NCBI RefSeq assembly: GCF_000699445.3
Contig: NC_067198.1
Coordinates: forward strand, 34,252,536 to 34,316,535
Direction of reading: 5' to 3'
DNA: 64,000 nucleotides
DNA from: Schistosoma haematobium
Taxonomy: Eukaryota > Platyhelminthes > Trematoda > Strigeidida > Schistosomatidae
The notes under the pieces were generated by a model, which was not told where the DNA came from, ran no database searches, and was given only the letters and a program-made list of their open reading frames with translations. Shown in pieces: positions 46,127 through 58,434 of this stretch (position 1 is its first letter; each line of letters starts with the position of its first letter). The position numbers were made by a program, and so were the translations under genes.

Positions 46127-46361
46127 GAGGGGTATTCATAAAACTAACCATTGTATCGAAGAAATAAGTAACAATCATATCTATTGTAGTTCAAATTAGT
46201 TCCATTGTAGTGATAACAAAAAAACAATGACATGTCTTCTAGAAATTACTTCAATAGAAATACAACCATGTGGATAATACATGTTGTTATTATGATTGTG
46301 GTAAAAATAATAATGATGATTCTATTAGACAACAATGATATAAATGTATACAAAGTCAATA

Positions 46362-46814
46362 CTTACTTACTTACTTACGCCTGTTACTCCAAATGGAGCA
46401 TAGGCCGAAGACCAGCATTCTACAACCCACTCTGTCCTAGGCCTTCTTTTCTAGTTCCATCCAATTCTTGTTCATTTTTCTCATGTCTGTCTCCGTTTCT
46501 CGGCTCAATCTATTCTTTGGTCTTCCTCTCCTCCTTTGGCCTTGAAGATTCCATGTGAGGGGTTGTCTTGTGACGCATTTGGATGCTTTCCTCAATGTGT
46601 ATCCTATCCACTTCCAGCGCTTCTTCCTAATTTCTTCCTGCGCTGGGATCTGGTTTGTTCTTTCCCACAGTTGGTTGTTGCTAATAGTGTCCGACCAACG
46701 GATCCGAAGTATTTTGCGTAGACAACTGTTAATAAACACCTGTATGTTCTGGATGATGACTTTCGTAGTTCTCTAAGTTTCCGCCCCATACAGTAGAATT
46801 GTCTTGACATTATT
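46362..46814 (-). mobile_element. RTE LINE 3' fragment, 5'-truncated, with TSD
   Basis: Minus strand: the C-terminal coding end ([20 protein letters not shown] ... [20 protein letters not shown]) and a TAAG-repeat tail. CAAAGTCAATA (46,351-46,361) and CAAAGTTAATA (46,815-46,825) flank it, an 11-bp TSD with one mismatch. It is a different RTE subfamily from the 34-kb copy and almost the same as the fragment at 51.75 kb. Confidence 0.8.
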
Positions 46815-47026
46815 CAAAGTTAATATGATATCCTTTATCATCATTCGAGAAGTACAGTATTATCATTTTTTACATGTTGTATAATATTATAACTACATAG
46901 TTATAATATGAAATCAAATGTATCATACATAGATTTGATTGAAATATTTAATTCTTAATGAAAATGAATAATTATGTAACGTTTTGTTTTGGTTATTTGA
47001 TTTCATTAACCGTATAGTGGGTTGTG

Positions 47027-47100
47027 AAGATTATTAACTTTTTGATTAAGATCATGAATCGATTGATATTAGACCATCATTGGAAACCTGGTAGCACTGA
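47027..47100 (-). mobile_element. Family A SINE tail fragment
   Basis: Minus-sense tail only, ending at GGTAGCACTGA, that is, at helix I of the ribozyme. Confidence 0.65.
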
Positions 47101-47499
47101 AATTAATTATTTCTATGATAGAAAAAACAAAACAACAATATTTAAATGATTCGTTTTTATAGAAATTAATTTATCTGTCTATGTTACATAAATACCGCCC
47201 GTATCCAATGGATATGTGCCATATATGTAGTATATATGGTATCATCTTCGATAAAATGTTATATTCTATGCAATAAAACAAAATGTATCTGATCTAACTG
47301 CTAAGATTAGAAAATCAAGTTGTTTTAAAATAAAGGGCTGTTTAATACAAAAACAATATTGAATAATTAAATTTTATTCTAAGAATTTGTTTCAATTTAT
47401 TCCTTTAGAAACAAATAATTATTGATTTATATGTGTTATATCTTAGTGAAGATTAAATAACGGATAACGTCTGTGAATAATTAATAGACTAATATTATT

Positions 47500-47885
47500 G
47501 TTGGGGACGTTGGATCCTTAGAAGTCATTTGGAAAAGGACCTAATTTTGTAATTTTATTTTGAAATTTTGAATTTCTTTGTTTTCGCGTTAAAAGCGCTC
47601 CTTTCACCTTCATATCGTATTTCCCACTTGGGAGAATTTTAAACACTATTGGTCCGTTGCGTCTTTTAGTATGTTATTTTGTAACGCTTCCCAAGGACGG
47701 TTGTGTGCTATATATATATATATACATTTTGATTTGTGTCTTTTGTTATCACTCGTGCTTCTGGCGTTTTGCGGAATATACTTCCCCACTTCAAGCTTGG
47801 ACTTCTTCCTCTAGTTAGTGGGGTTGGGACGCATCGAATAGCTAGCTAATTGTCTTTGGTCACAAGTCTTTATTCCATTTGCAGA
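47500..47885 (+). repeat. Repeat H, copy 2
   Basis: TGTTGGGGACGTTGGATCC start and the same block order as 26,980-27,355 inverted, with a (TA)n expansion at 47,711-47,725. The L22-like copy follows within 70 bp. Confidence 0.6.
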
Positions 47886-47952
47886 TTAGGTGAAATATCA
47901 TTAATCGACCGGCCATTTTACTAAGGCAGGCAGTAGCAGATTTCAGCATAGT

Positions 47953-48217
47953 TGCAAAATCAGTCCCTAAACCGAAGTTGCATAAACCAGCCTCAAAGAA
48001 AAAGCAGGTCCTGAAATTCAGTATATGCATTTCACTCGTAGTTATTGATGAAGATATAGTTAGCCCTAGTTTACTTGAAAAATATTTAAAAGAACACATA
48101 AAATTAAATGATAAGCCTAATAACCTTTGGAAAGATATTCACATTGAACGTGACAAATCAACCATACATGTTACGGCAAATATCTCATTCTCGAAAAGAT
48201 ATCTTAAATATCTGTAA
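47953..48217 (+). pseudogene. Ribosomal protein L22-like retrocopy, truncated
   Basis: An intron-free reading with a Lys-rich start (KPKLHKPASKKKQVLKFSI), then LLEKYLKEHIKLNDK, IHIERDKSTIHVTANI and [10 protein letters not shown]. This aligns in order with eukaryotic ribosomal protein eL22 (…FLQERIKVNGK…[25 protein letters not shown]). A stop follows KYL in the middle of the most conserved segment, and the C-terminal third is not recognisable downstream. Substitutions at conserved sites (NNLWKDI; CISLVVIDEDI) also indicate decay. There is no ATG at the start of similarity. Likely a processed pseudogene; no poly-A or TSD was found, so a fragment of a duplicated gene cannot be excluded. Confidence 0.7.
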
Positions 48218-48469
48218 AAGCCACTTCGCCCACTTGTACTCTCCAAGAAAGTTCGGTCTCTGAACAGACAAATAATTCAGCAAATAGTACGACTACGTTG
48301 AGTTGTCAGTCATGCACTCAAATCGGACGAAGAACTACTAAAAGGAGTTTCCATTATTTTGGAGATATAACATCTTTTTCCCAAGATAAACTAAGAGCTG
48401 TTAAACACCAGGGTCTGTCTAGTACAAAAGCTCGGCAAATACGAACCTGCCATAGTATATCTATATTCC

Positions 48470-48850
48470 TCTTATTATAAGCTTCATTTTGACCTATAGA
48501 CTATTATTACACGATTCACTGTTCGTACGTTATGTCCAGTTTATTGATTAGAGTCTCTCACGTTCACAGCCAACTTTTTTTTGCTATTTTATAATGTGAT
48601 TTGGTCTGTTTGACTGGTGTATAAAGCAAGTATCTTTGAAATAAATGATTCGCATAGTGGGAGTTAGTATTGGCGTTCTGGGTTTGACTGGATGGGCTAG
48701 GTGAACAAAGAACTAATAAAGACGCTAGGCTGCTCATACCGGTCGAACATCATTGGTTTAGCACGGTGCTAAGATTGAATAAGTCGTATTTCGATTGGCA
48801 ACTAAATCATGTGATAACTAGCCGGGCATAAATTTACAATAATATGTGTT
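48470..48850 (+). repeat. Uninterrupted copy of the RTE target repeat
   Basis: Matches 34,200-34,368 and 37,588-37,640, then 38,465-38,545. It therefore shows an empty site for the 34.4-kb RTE insertion and for the extra 38-kb block. Identity unknown. Confidence 0.55.
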
Positions 48851-49087
48851 ACATAACTTTGTTTTATATTAAGATTTTTGTCTTCTTTCAAAATACACAA
48901 TACCCACATTAACTATACAGTAAAATATGGTTAAAATAATGAAGTAAAACTGTTTCTTTTTTAATTAAATTTCTCAGTTATGTGCGATATTTTAGTAGTT
49001 AAGAATAACCCGTGTCTGAATTTACTACTTAGTAGTAGATAGAAATGATTATTTTTCTTGAGCGTTATGTTTATGGTAACTAAATCA

Positions 49088-49372
49088 TGAAAATTCACTT
49101 GGTATTGTTTGCTTGAATCTTCCTATTGATGTTTAAGACTGAAATTGATCAGTCTCTTATTGGCATATGTGCATACAATGCGTATTGTCTAGGTATTACC
49201 TTAATTCACATGCATTATAAGCAAAGATGGTTAGTGGCTAGCAGTGGAATCCAGGACGCGCGTTTCGTTCTATTTGGTACTCGTCAGCCGGATTTACCTA
49301 TATCTCAGAGTTGATGTCCACTCTCGGACTCGAACCTAATACTGTTTGCTTCAGACGCCGTCGGGTTATGCA
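49088..49372 (-). mobile_element. Smα-type hammerhead SINE
   Basis: Minus strand: B box and hammerhead (49,248-49,292), tail, then a neighbouring-unit head to AATACCAAGTGAATTTT. The core CTGACGA, GAAA and GTC are intact; helix II has one mismatch and helix I is paired through a G-U. Confidence 0.85.
49248..49292 (-). ncRNA. Hammerhead ribozyme, Smα type (core intact)
   Basis: Minus strand: CCGG, CTGACGA, GTACC-loop-GAAC, GAAA, CGCGCGTC, CTGG. The ribozyme domain matches the known schistosome hammerhead apart from helix II changes. Confidence 0.75.
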
Positions 49373-49379
49373 ATCAATC

Positions 49380-50085
49380 CAATCACTTTTTTCGAAATAC
49401 TTTTGCGTTGTTTTTCTTTTTCAGTGTTGGTAGATGAAGACAAAATAGTGTTATTGACTTTTTAACTAGATTAAACTGTTATCTTTCAATCTGTTCTTAC
49501 TTTTTAAAGTTTCTTCAACTGATCTCAATCCTGAGACATAAATGATCTTCAAGATAAACTAATATACGTAATCTAACTAATTAAGTAATAATATTGTGTT
49601 CATTATTGAATGATATCCAGGTTGATAAATAAAATTCTTGTAGGAAGTCTGGAATGACAGAATTCGAGCAGGTCAAGTTAGATGCAAATACGCTCTGATG
49701 ATGCTGATTGTTTAATACGCTATGATGTTAACTGACTGAAGTCTAAAACATCATTGAGTAACAACTTAGTGGGCCTAGAACTTTAAAAACAGTGTTGTCT
49801 AGTGCTTTTATAGTATTATCCCTTTTTAATAAGATTCATTTCATAGTGTAAATGAAATCACCAATACTAGGAATAATACAAACGGATGGATTTGAGAAAT
49901 TCAACAATTAGATGTAGTATCATCTAAATAAAGGAGTTTAGAACTGTTTGATGCCTGATTTGACAATAGCATATGCTTATCTTAAAAGTAATGAATATGT
50001 TTTTTGAAAAATGTAATTTTAAGACAAAAGAGTGGCCTGAATTTCATTTCTGGTAGATTTATCGAATCTGAATAATGAGATGGGA
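49380..50085. other. No gene seen
   Basis: AT-rich spacer. Confidence 0.5.
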
Positions 50086-50089
50086 AAGA

Positions 50090-50150
50090 AGATTTGTAGC
50101 TCAGTTGGATGATTTCGATGGAGTTTTGCTCTCTGAGCTGGATCTCAATA
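50090..50150 (+). repeat. Repeat K, copy 3 with tRNA A-box-like motif
   Basis: GTAGCTCAGTTGGATGAT followed by TTCGATGGAGTTTTG; inverted relative to the 13.6- and 25.7-kb copies. No B box or cloverleaf follows, so it is not a tRNA gene. Confidence 0.45.
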
Positions 50151-50654
50151 GTCTCATACTCAACGATAATTGTAAACTGTCTTCTGTTTTTCTACCTACG
50201 ATTTCCCTATGATGTAAACAACAGAATATATCATTATTATTGTTACGTTTATAATTTTTTCATGAAGTGAACTTATTCAAATGGTTAAACAGAACAAAAT
50301 ATTTATTCCAATATCTTAATTTCATCTAGTTAACATTGACAAACTCGATATTAGTGAACTTATGTTTGATTTATGCAAATCATCATTCCCTTTGTCATAT
50401 AATATCTTAATGACAAGCTGTTACATTTAATGATGATTTATTACAAACAATGTGGAACACATATTTAATAGTTCAAGTCAATACTAATCAATTTGTTCCA
50501 GATGTTACAATTCCTAATATAAATAGGTAGATCTTATTTAACTGATAAAGACTAATAAAAGATAATGAGAGAATGGATATAGAATGACATGTTTGGTAAG
50601 TACCTATGAAGAATTATTATTCTAAAATTTTCAAAGGAAATAAAGCTATATGTT

Positions 50655-50970
50655 TATACTGTGGTTTGAGCTAATTATATCCACATAAGTAGTATATAAG
50701 GATGGTCAGACATTGAATGTATTTCATTGGAAGATTGAGAGGGAAAGAACGGGAAGGAAAAGTAATTGGTATAAAAATGCATGAACAATGAAATCTGAGA
50801 TGATGGACTGATATTTGCAAAAGAAACAGTCAAGTTGGAGACAATTGATTGATATTTTACAAATTAAAGATTTACTATATGGTTCTCAGATTTTAGTGAG
50901 ATGTTTTGTAGGGTTGTGTTCAAGTACATTCGGTTGTCCTGACTCGTGTTCTTGTTCACTACAGTACTAC
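50655..50970 (+). repeat. LTR-like repeat G, copy 3
   Basis: Nearly complete: CACATAAGTAGTATATAAGG near the start, GAGATGATGGACTGATATTT and ACATTCGGTTGTCCTGACTC in the middle, ending TTGTTCACTACAGTA. Confidence 0.6.
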
Positions 50971-51334
50971 ATAAATAGTAGTCATTAAAATGTGTTCTGT
51001 CTCTAATGAATTAAATTTCATTACCACACGCATTAATATTTTGCTGTCTGATAACTTTGTTTTGTAACATTTATAAATTGATTTAATTATAAACTTTAAT
51101 AAGATGGGAAAGTATGGAGTGCCAAAAAAGCTGAGTAGATTTTCTAATTTCGAGAATCCGCTTTCACTGCTACGTGATTCAATCAAAAATGTTATGTTAC
51201 AGAGTAGTGGACATAAAATTATAGAGCATCCTGTTCAAGTGAACTGAGTTATGTTATACATATTAACCAGTCTTTTGCTGTAAAGCAATCGTTTAAATAA
51301 TCTGTTTAATCTCATACATGACAATTTTCAGTAT

Positions 51335-51748
51335 AGGGTTGTAGAGAATACTAAATTTTTAACTGAGATCATGAATCGATTGATGTTAGACCACCAGTGA
51401 AAACCTGGAAGCACTGAACAGATATTTTGTCGGATTATGGGACTCCTCGAAAAGTGCGCATCTACGATTCCGCTCGCGGGATTCGAACCCAGAACCTTCA
51501 ATCTCTCTCACAAACGCTTAATATTCAGACCACTGAGTCGGGGCTTAACGATGTTAATGTCTAACCTCAACCAATCCAAGAAATTGCGCAACCATCTTCC
51601 ATTGTAATGAAGCAGATACCTGTCTTTAACCGACATGGATTAGCTCTACTGATCACGGCTTCTCACTGGAACTCTGGATCTCAAAATAGAACGAAACAGC
51701 CATCTAGTGCTTCTAGGTTTTTAATGGTGGTCTAAGATCAATCGATAC
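51335..51748. mobile_element. Family A SINE with short plus-sense arm
   Basis: Minus-sense tail, decayed hammerhead, B box, A box and head (51,335-51,675). This is joined to a plus-sense 3' ribozyme half (AGAACGAAACAGCCATC) and tail, cut at GATCAATCGAT where an RTE fragment begins. Confidence 0.8.
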
Positions 51749-52160
51749 GAAAGCCATCATCCAGAACATACAGGTGTTTATTAACAGTTGTCTACGCAAA
51801 ATACTTCGGATCCGTTGGTCGGACACTATTAGCAACAACCAACTGTGGGAAAGAACAAACCAGATCCCAGCGCAGGAAGAAATTAGGAAGAAGCGCTGGA
51901 AGTGGATAGGATATACATTGAGGAAATCACCCAACTGCGTCACAAGATAAGCCCTCACATGGAATCCTTAAAGCCAAAGGAGGAGTAGAAGAAGACCAAA
52001 GAATAGATTGAGCCGAGAAACGGAGACAGACATGAGAAAAATGAACAAGAATTGGATGGAACTAGAAAAGAAGGCCAAGGACAGAGTGTGTTGGAGAATG
52101 CTGGTCTTCGGCCTATGCTCCATTTGGAGTAACAGGCGTAAGTAAGTAAGCAAGTAATTG
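51749..52160 (+). mobile_element. RTE LINE 3' fragment
   Basis: The C-terminal coding end, almost the mirror of 46,362-46,814, with a GTAAGTAAGTAAGCAAGTAA tail. Both lack the same upstream region, with 5' ends only a few tens of bases apart, so 5' truncation occurred at similar points. Confidence 0.75.
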
Positions 52161-52164
52161 AACT

Positions 52165-53370
52165 ATTTAATTCATTGAAACTAACATTATTAAACAATTA
52201 AAATCTAAATGTTGTGCTAATCAGTAACGAATTCGTATTCATGATTATAATTATTATTAAAGATAAACACTATCGTTACCAATGAAATAATACTGACCTG
52301 TATAATGAAAAGAAAGTAAACTGACAAAAACAGATTAAGTTACTTCAAATTCAAACATTAAAAAAAAGACATTTTCAAATGTTTTTTCTTCTTTTTTTGA
52401 AATTTTTAAATGAGTAAATAACACACTTTCTTTATTGTGAACAATACTATGTTAAGGTTATTTAATATATTCAATCTAATCGTTTCCATGACATCACTTC
52501 ATTTATTTACACACATAGTTTAGAATAATGAGTTGTTTGTAGTGATTCATTGATTTGAAATTATTTATATCATGGACTAAATAAAAGCTAGGAAATACTA
52601 GATATATGTTTTGTCCTAAAATAGTAGACGTTACTCACAAGATTGTTTGTAAGTAGTGTGTAATGGAATGTGACATTGAAGTTGTTACAGTGATCAGACT
52701 GAGTGAAATGTTTCAATGCATTGAAAACATGATGTTGATAGAACACACTAAACGATGTGAATTGAAAATCGAAAGCTATTATTTGAGTACTTTATAATTT
52801 CTCACAATAAACACATTCACTCTTGACTAATGTCATGTTTTATCTTAGTATTAAACTCTTAGAAATGTATATTACTGACCAATGGCTGTAAAAAAGAAAA
52901 CGGGTATACAAAGTAAATGCGCATCAAGTAAATTTTAAAGTGAAATCAGTTTCATGATTATAGCATGATACTTTTCCTTTAAATCTTAACATGCGAATAA
53001 CACACATAAAACTACGTACATTTTGTGACAAAAAAACATTCCTCTTATTTGTCAAATTTATAAATACGTAAATGCTATATTATATAAAGTTCCTTTCTCG
53101 TCTTTAAGGGTCTATATAAACAAATAACCTATGATCATATGAAATCAAATCAACGAATAACTCAATAAATCAATTCATCATGTTTTTATTTGAGCCTATC
53201 TTTTAATTATAAAGAGAATATATTTAAACAAACACATACATTGACTGCAGTAGAGTTACCATAGTGATTGTCATGTATTCAATGTAAACATGTAGAAAAT
53301 ATTCATTTCAGTTTTAAAAAATTTTGAAATATTACTCGTAAAACCTGAAATGAAAGTCTATTAATGCATT
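52165..53370. other. No gene seen
   Basis: 1.2 kb of AT-rich spacer. Confidence 0.5.
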
Positions 53371-53571
53371 AATTAACTCCGCTGGCAGCTCTTATAGAGT
53401 TACTGAGGTCCCAAACCCGAATAAAGGAGGAGGGTTGGGCATGGGGTTAGTGGCCCCATCCCGTAGAAAAATAACTTACTAAAAAAACGCTTACCAGAAA
53501 AATTAATCCAAACCATTTAAACTTTGCCCTGGGAGTTAGAAGGTCTTCATTTAGAAGAATTATGACGCTTC

Positions 53572-54393
53572 ATGGTGAAAGCCGAGTTCCTTCGGAAGCC
53601 ACGAGTCCGATGCCCATTCTAACAACCTTCTAAAAACCAGAGCAACAATTTTTATAGGTACATGGAACGTTCGAACAATGTGGGAGACCGGGAAGACCAG
53701 TCGAATAGCAACGGAAATGAGGAGATACAACTTGGCAGTAGTGAGAATCAGAGAAACCCATTAGACCCAAGCTGTACAACAAAGGCTAGCTACGGGGGAG
53801 ATGCTGCTATACTCCTGTCACGAAGAGGAAAATGCTCCACACACTCTAGGAAATGATCTAATGCTGTCCAAAGTAGCACGAAATGCACTTGTAGGATGGG
53901 AATCTCACGGATCCAGAATCATCAAAGCATCATTCAAAACAAAGAATGAGGGGATCACAATGAATATTATCCAAAGTTATGCACCCACCAATGAAATCGA
54001 TGACGACGATAAAGATCAGTTCTACTATAGGCTGCAATCAATCATAGTGAAATGTTCAAGAAAGGACCTCACCATTCTGATGGGAGATCTAAACGTCAAA
54101 ATCGGAATAGACAACACCGGATATGAAGATATCATGGGACGACATGGATTGACTGGGAGAGAGAAACGAAAATGGAGAAAGATTTGCAAATCTGTGTGCA
54201 TTCAACAAATTGGTCATAGGAGGCACAATATTTCCACACAAGCGTATACACAAGGCTACATGAATCTCACCGGACCACATCACAGAGAACCAGATAGATC
54301 ATATCTGCATCAATAAAAAATTCCGAAGGACAATTGAAGATGTGAGAAGTAGGAGAGGAGCTGACATAGCTTCAGATCACCACAGCACCTAGT
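53572..54393 (+). pseudogene. RTE endonuclease domain, copy 2
   Basis: A weak TWN-region start, GTWN, then RETH followed by TAG (53,762-53,764), NIIQSYAPTNEIDDDDKDQF, ILMGDLNVKIG and a private frameshift at about 54,155 after MGRHGL. It ends at the same shared DHH+5-nt lesion (about 54,379-54,388). Non-functional. Confidence 0.8.
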
Positions 54394-54544
54394 TGTGGCC
54401 AATTTAAAAGTGAAGCTAAAGAAGAACTGGACAACTGGATAAACAGCAATACAAAGGTTCAATACAGCCTTCCTTCGAGATACTGAAAAACTCAATGAAT
54501 TCAAGATAGCTCTCAACAACAGGTTCCAAGCCTTACAAGATCTA

Positions 54545-55420
54545 GTGAAGGAAGAAGAAACTACTATGGAGGACAGCTGGAAAAGTATCAAAGAAGCATT
54601 AACTTCAACGTGTCCAGAGGTTGTGGGCCTAAAGAAACACCATCATAAGGAATGGATCTCTATAGAAACACTGGACAGGATCAAAGAAAGGAAGAACAGG
54701 AAGACAACAATTAACAACAGCCGAACACGGGCAGAGAAAGTCCAAGCACAAGCTGAATACATAGAAGCAAACAAACAAGTGAAGAGGAGCATTAGAGCCG
54801 ACAGGAAGAAATACGTGGAAGAACTAGCAACGACGGCAGAAAAAGCTGCTAGAGAAGGAAATATGAAACAGCTTCACAATACAACGAAGAAACTAGCAGG
54901 GAAATACAGTAAATCAGAGAGGCCGGTCAAAGACAAAGAAGGCAAGCCAATCACCGAAATTCAACAACAGCGTAACAGATGGGTAGAATACTTCGAGGAA
55001 GTCTTGAATAGGCCGGCTCCAACGAATCCACCGGACATCGAAGCAGCACACATAGATCTTCCTATAGATATCAATCCACCAACTACGGAGGAAATTAGAA
55101 TGGCCGTCAAACAAATCAAGAACGGGAAAGCAGCAGGACCCGACAACATCCCAGCTGAGGGAGTGAAGTCAGACATCGACGTAACTACAAACATACTTCA
55201 TCTTTTATTCAAAAAGATTTGGGAGGAGGAACAAGTGCCGATGGACTGGAAAGAAGGACACCTCGTCAAGATTCCGAAGAAAGGAGACCTGAGTAAATGT
55301 GAAAACTACAGAGGCATTACGCTACTATCAGTACCAGGGAAAGTTTTTAACAGTGTTGCTGAACCGGATGAAGGATGCAGTAGACGCACAACTTCGAGAT
55401 CAACAAGCTGGATTCCGTAA
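54545..55420 (+). pseudogene. RTE linker and RT N-terminal part, copy 2
   Basis: Collinear with 35,558-36,433 and still open over 291 codons, including the same terminal misframe after GKVFN. It carries QIKNGKAAGPDNIPAEGVKS, so only a few substitutions separate the copies. Confidence 0.85.
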
Positions 55421-56590
55421 GGGTTGGTTGTACACAGATCAAATTGCGACAATACGGATCATCGTCGAACAATCAGTTGAGTGGAACTCGTCACTGTTCA
55501 TGAACCTCATTGATTATGGAAAGGCATTTGACAGTGTAGATAGGAGAATGTTATGGAAAATTTTTCGACACTACGGAGTTCCTCAAAAGATTGTCAACAT
55601 TATCTGGAACTCATACGACGGACTACAGTTCAAAGTTGCACATTGAGGATAGCTGACAAGTGCATTCCAAGTAAGGACCGGAGTCAGACAAGGCTGTCTA
55701 CTCTCCCCTTTCCTCTTTCTTCTGGTGGTCGACTGGATTATGAAGACCTCAACATCTGAAGGAAAACACGGAATACAATGGACAGCTCAATACAAATTAG
55801 ACGATTTGGACTTCGTAGATGACCTAGCCCTCCTATCGCATGCACACGAACAAATGCGGAGAAAGACAGCCAGTGTAGCAGCAGTCTCTGCATCAGTAGA
55901 CCTCAACATACACAAGGGGCGAACCAAGGTCCTCAATTACAACACGGAGAACAGCAATTCAATCACTCTTGATGGCGAAACTCTGGAAGAGGTAGAATCC
56001 TTCACATAACTGCGAAGTATCATCGATGAACAAGGAGGTTCAGATGCAGACGTAAAGTCAAGGATTGATAAAGCAAGGTGCGCATTCCTACAATTGAAAA
56101 ACATATGGAACTCAAAACAACTGTCTGTCAACCAATATCAAAGTGAGAATCTTCAATACGAACGTCAAGGCAGTTCTACTGTATGGAGCTGAAACCTGGA
56201 GAACTACAACAACCGCCATCAAGAAGGTACAAGTATTTATAAATAGTTGTCTACGCAAGATGCTCAACATCCATTGGCCGGATACCATCAGCAACAGCCT
56301 TTTGTGGGAGAGAACAAACCAGCTTCCAGTTGAAAAGGAAATTAGGAAATAAGGGTGGAAATGGATAGGACATCATTACGCAAATCATCGAAGTGAATCA
56401 CGAGGCAAGCTCTAACATGGAATCCTGAAGGGAAGCAGATAAGAGGAAGGCCAAAGAAGACATTACGTCTGGAAACAGTGGCAGATATGAAAAGGATGAA
56501 TAGGAACAGGAAAGAGCTGTGAAGGATTGCCCAAGACAGTGTTGGATTGAGAATGCTGGTGGTCGGTCTATGCTTTTGCACGAGGAGTAA
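55360..56590 (+). pseudogene. RTE reverse transcriptase, copy 2, fragmented
   Basis: RT blocks [40 protein letters not shown] and [10 protein letters not shown] (about 55,817-55,852) are readable. Private stops break it after KVAH (about 55,643), after EVESFT (about 56,007) and after EIRK (about 56,350). FVDD replaces FADD as in the other copy. Confidence 0.85.
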
Positions 56591-56619
56591 CAGGCATAAA
56601 TAAGCAAGTAAGTAAGTAG

Positions 56620-57048
56620 TGAATGAATTAAATTCATAAATGGCTAAACCAAATACATGAGGTATATATACTTAAAAAGACAAATATGACAGCCGCTTTC
56701 ACTATTTTTATGTTATTTTTCCATTGTCAGACAACATAAACAACTTGTCTCTTGATTAAAAGAAAATACCTGTAGTTAAGTAGAGTAATCGATATTTCGG
56801 TTATGAATTTATTTCGAGAACCATTTGAAATTGTCTTTGAAGTTTCAGATTAACTAGAATAAGATTTTAATAATCATTTGACTTATTATATCAATATACT
56901 GGAAGTAGAATAATATGACGCTCAGAATAACACTAAATATATAATACATTAAGATGTCAAATCTTGAAAACTCTTGCCAAAAATGTAGCTTGATTGATCA
57001 AATCTAATTGTCACCATGACCTATACAATATATATCAGTTAATTTTTA
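56620..57048. other. No gene seen
   Basis: AT-rich spacer. Confidence 0.5.
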
Positions 57049-57051
57049 GTG

Positions 57052-57465
57052 TGGGTTAGTGAAGATTGTTGAATTTCATTGAAATCATAAACTGACTAAT
57101 GTTAAACCACCATTGAAAACCATGAACCACTGGTAATTACGTCCAATTTTGAGACTTCACATAAATGGGCATGCATGATCCCGCATGCTGACATTGAACG
57201 TTTAACTTTCAGACTACTGAGTCAAAATCCAAAGGTGCTAATGTCTGACGTCAACCAATCAACGACATTGTAAGACCATCTGCCATTGTCTTTGGTGGGT
57301 AACTGCCTGACACCTGACACGGTCGAACTCCACTGGTCACAGATTCTCAATAAAGCTGCTGAAATTTCCTCATGAAACTAGTCACCAGTGATCACACAAT
57401 AATCCTCAGTATGTGGTTGTGAAGGTGGTTGGACTTTATGGAAATCACAAATTGATTTAACTATT
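57052..57465 (-). mobile_element. Old family A SINE with upstream tail
   Basis: A minus-strand full unit plus a second tail beyond the head (CAGTATGTGGTTGTGAAGG, 57,408-57,465). The hammerhead is largely lost. Confidence 0.7.
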
Positions 57466-57770
57466 TAAATCAATTTTTAAACAAACCTGTACCAATGCAG
57501 GATATGTTTCGCGTTCATAGTGTGACGTTAAATAAACGTAAGTGGTCGTAATATTGAAATAAGAAGTTTGGATATTTCAACTGAGAATTTACTTTTCAAA
57601 AGAAAGTTTAAAATATTTTTAACTGCTTAACCTCTAAGTCGGACTGTGTTTAATCGTTTCTAACAACAGACGAAATCCCAACTGATTAGTCTAATAAAAC
57701 TACATTCGCTATAAAATGTTAGCATCTCTGGTTTGGTTAGTATAACGGAATTCCAAACTAGAGTTATGTG

Positions 57771-58068
57771 TTATAAGCAAAGATGGATGGTGGCTGGTAG
57801 TGAAATCCAAACAGGCGTTTCGTCCTATTTGGAACTCATCAGCTGGATGCACCTTCATCTCAGGGTTGATGTTCATCCAGGGACTCGAACCCAGTACCGT
57901 TCGTTTCAAACGCCATCATGTTATCCACTTAGCTACTGGGTCCTTATAGCTACTTGCTTGCAATGGGGTCAAGTTTAAATCCAGTTGTTATTGATTAATT
58001 TGAATCTTCCCATTGCAGTCCTAAACATGAATGAGGATATTCAAGCAAACAATACCAAGTGAACTTAG
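57771..58068. mobile_element. Smα foldback element
   Basis: Minus-sense hammerhead (about 57,810-57,855: CTGATGA, GAAA, cleavage site GTT), B box, A box and head, then at about 58,010 a plus-sense head end (CAGTCCTAAACATGAATGAG ... AATACCAAGTGAACTTA). Confidence 0.8.
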
Positions 58069-58273
58069 AATTATATGTCTGTTTAATCGATTCACACTTT
58101 GAGTGGTTCCATTTATTGATGCCATTTAACAACAGAAACTATTCTAGTCTCTCTTTAAACACTGTAAATAAGTTTCGAATTCTTTGTTCCTCTGATCATC
58201 GTTTTCTCAACAAATTTGAAGTTAAAAATGTCTATTTCTTAACTTTTCAAAACACGTTACTAACATTTCAATA

Positions 58274-58432
58274 AGCGTTCACGCGCGAGACCGAAGGTCT
58301 TGGGTTTGAATCCTGCGTGCAAGATCGTGAATGCACACTTCTGAGAAGTCCCATACTAGGACGAAACGGCTGTCTAATGCTTCCAGGTTTTCTATAATGG
58401 TCATGAGTTCATTAGTTGAATTCACGATTTCA
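58274..58432 (+). mobile_element. Family A SINE, 5'-truncated
   Basis: Plus strand from the tRNA-like variable region (GCGTTCACGCGCGAGACCGA) through the B box and hammerhead (about 58,334-58,380) to a short tail. The core has CTGAGAA, so it is inactive; GAAA and helix II are kept. Confidence 0.75.
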
Positions 58433-58434
58433 CA

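Larger units (their letters stand above)
53378..56617 (+). mobile_element. RTE-clade non-LTR retrotransposon, second long copy
   Basis: It starts at CTCCGCTGGCAGCTC, the same terminal sequence as the copy at 37,587, and ends in TAAG repeats at about 56,605-56,617. It is full length but more decayed than the minus-strand copy. Only a weak AATTAA repeat flanks it (53,372-53,377 and about 56,625-56,630), so the TSD is uncertain. Confidence 0.88.
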
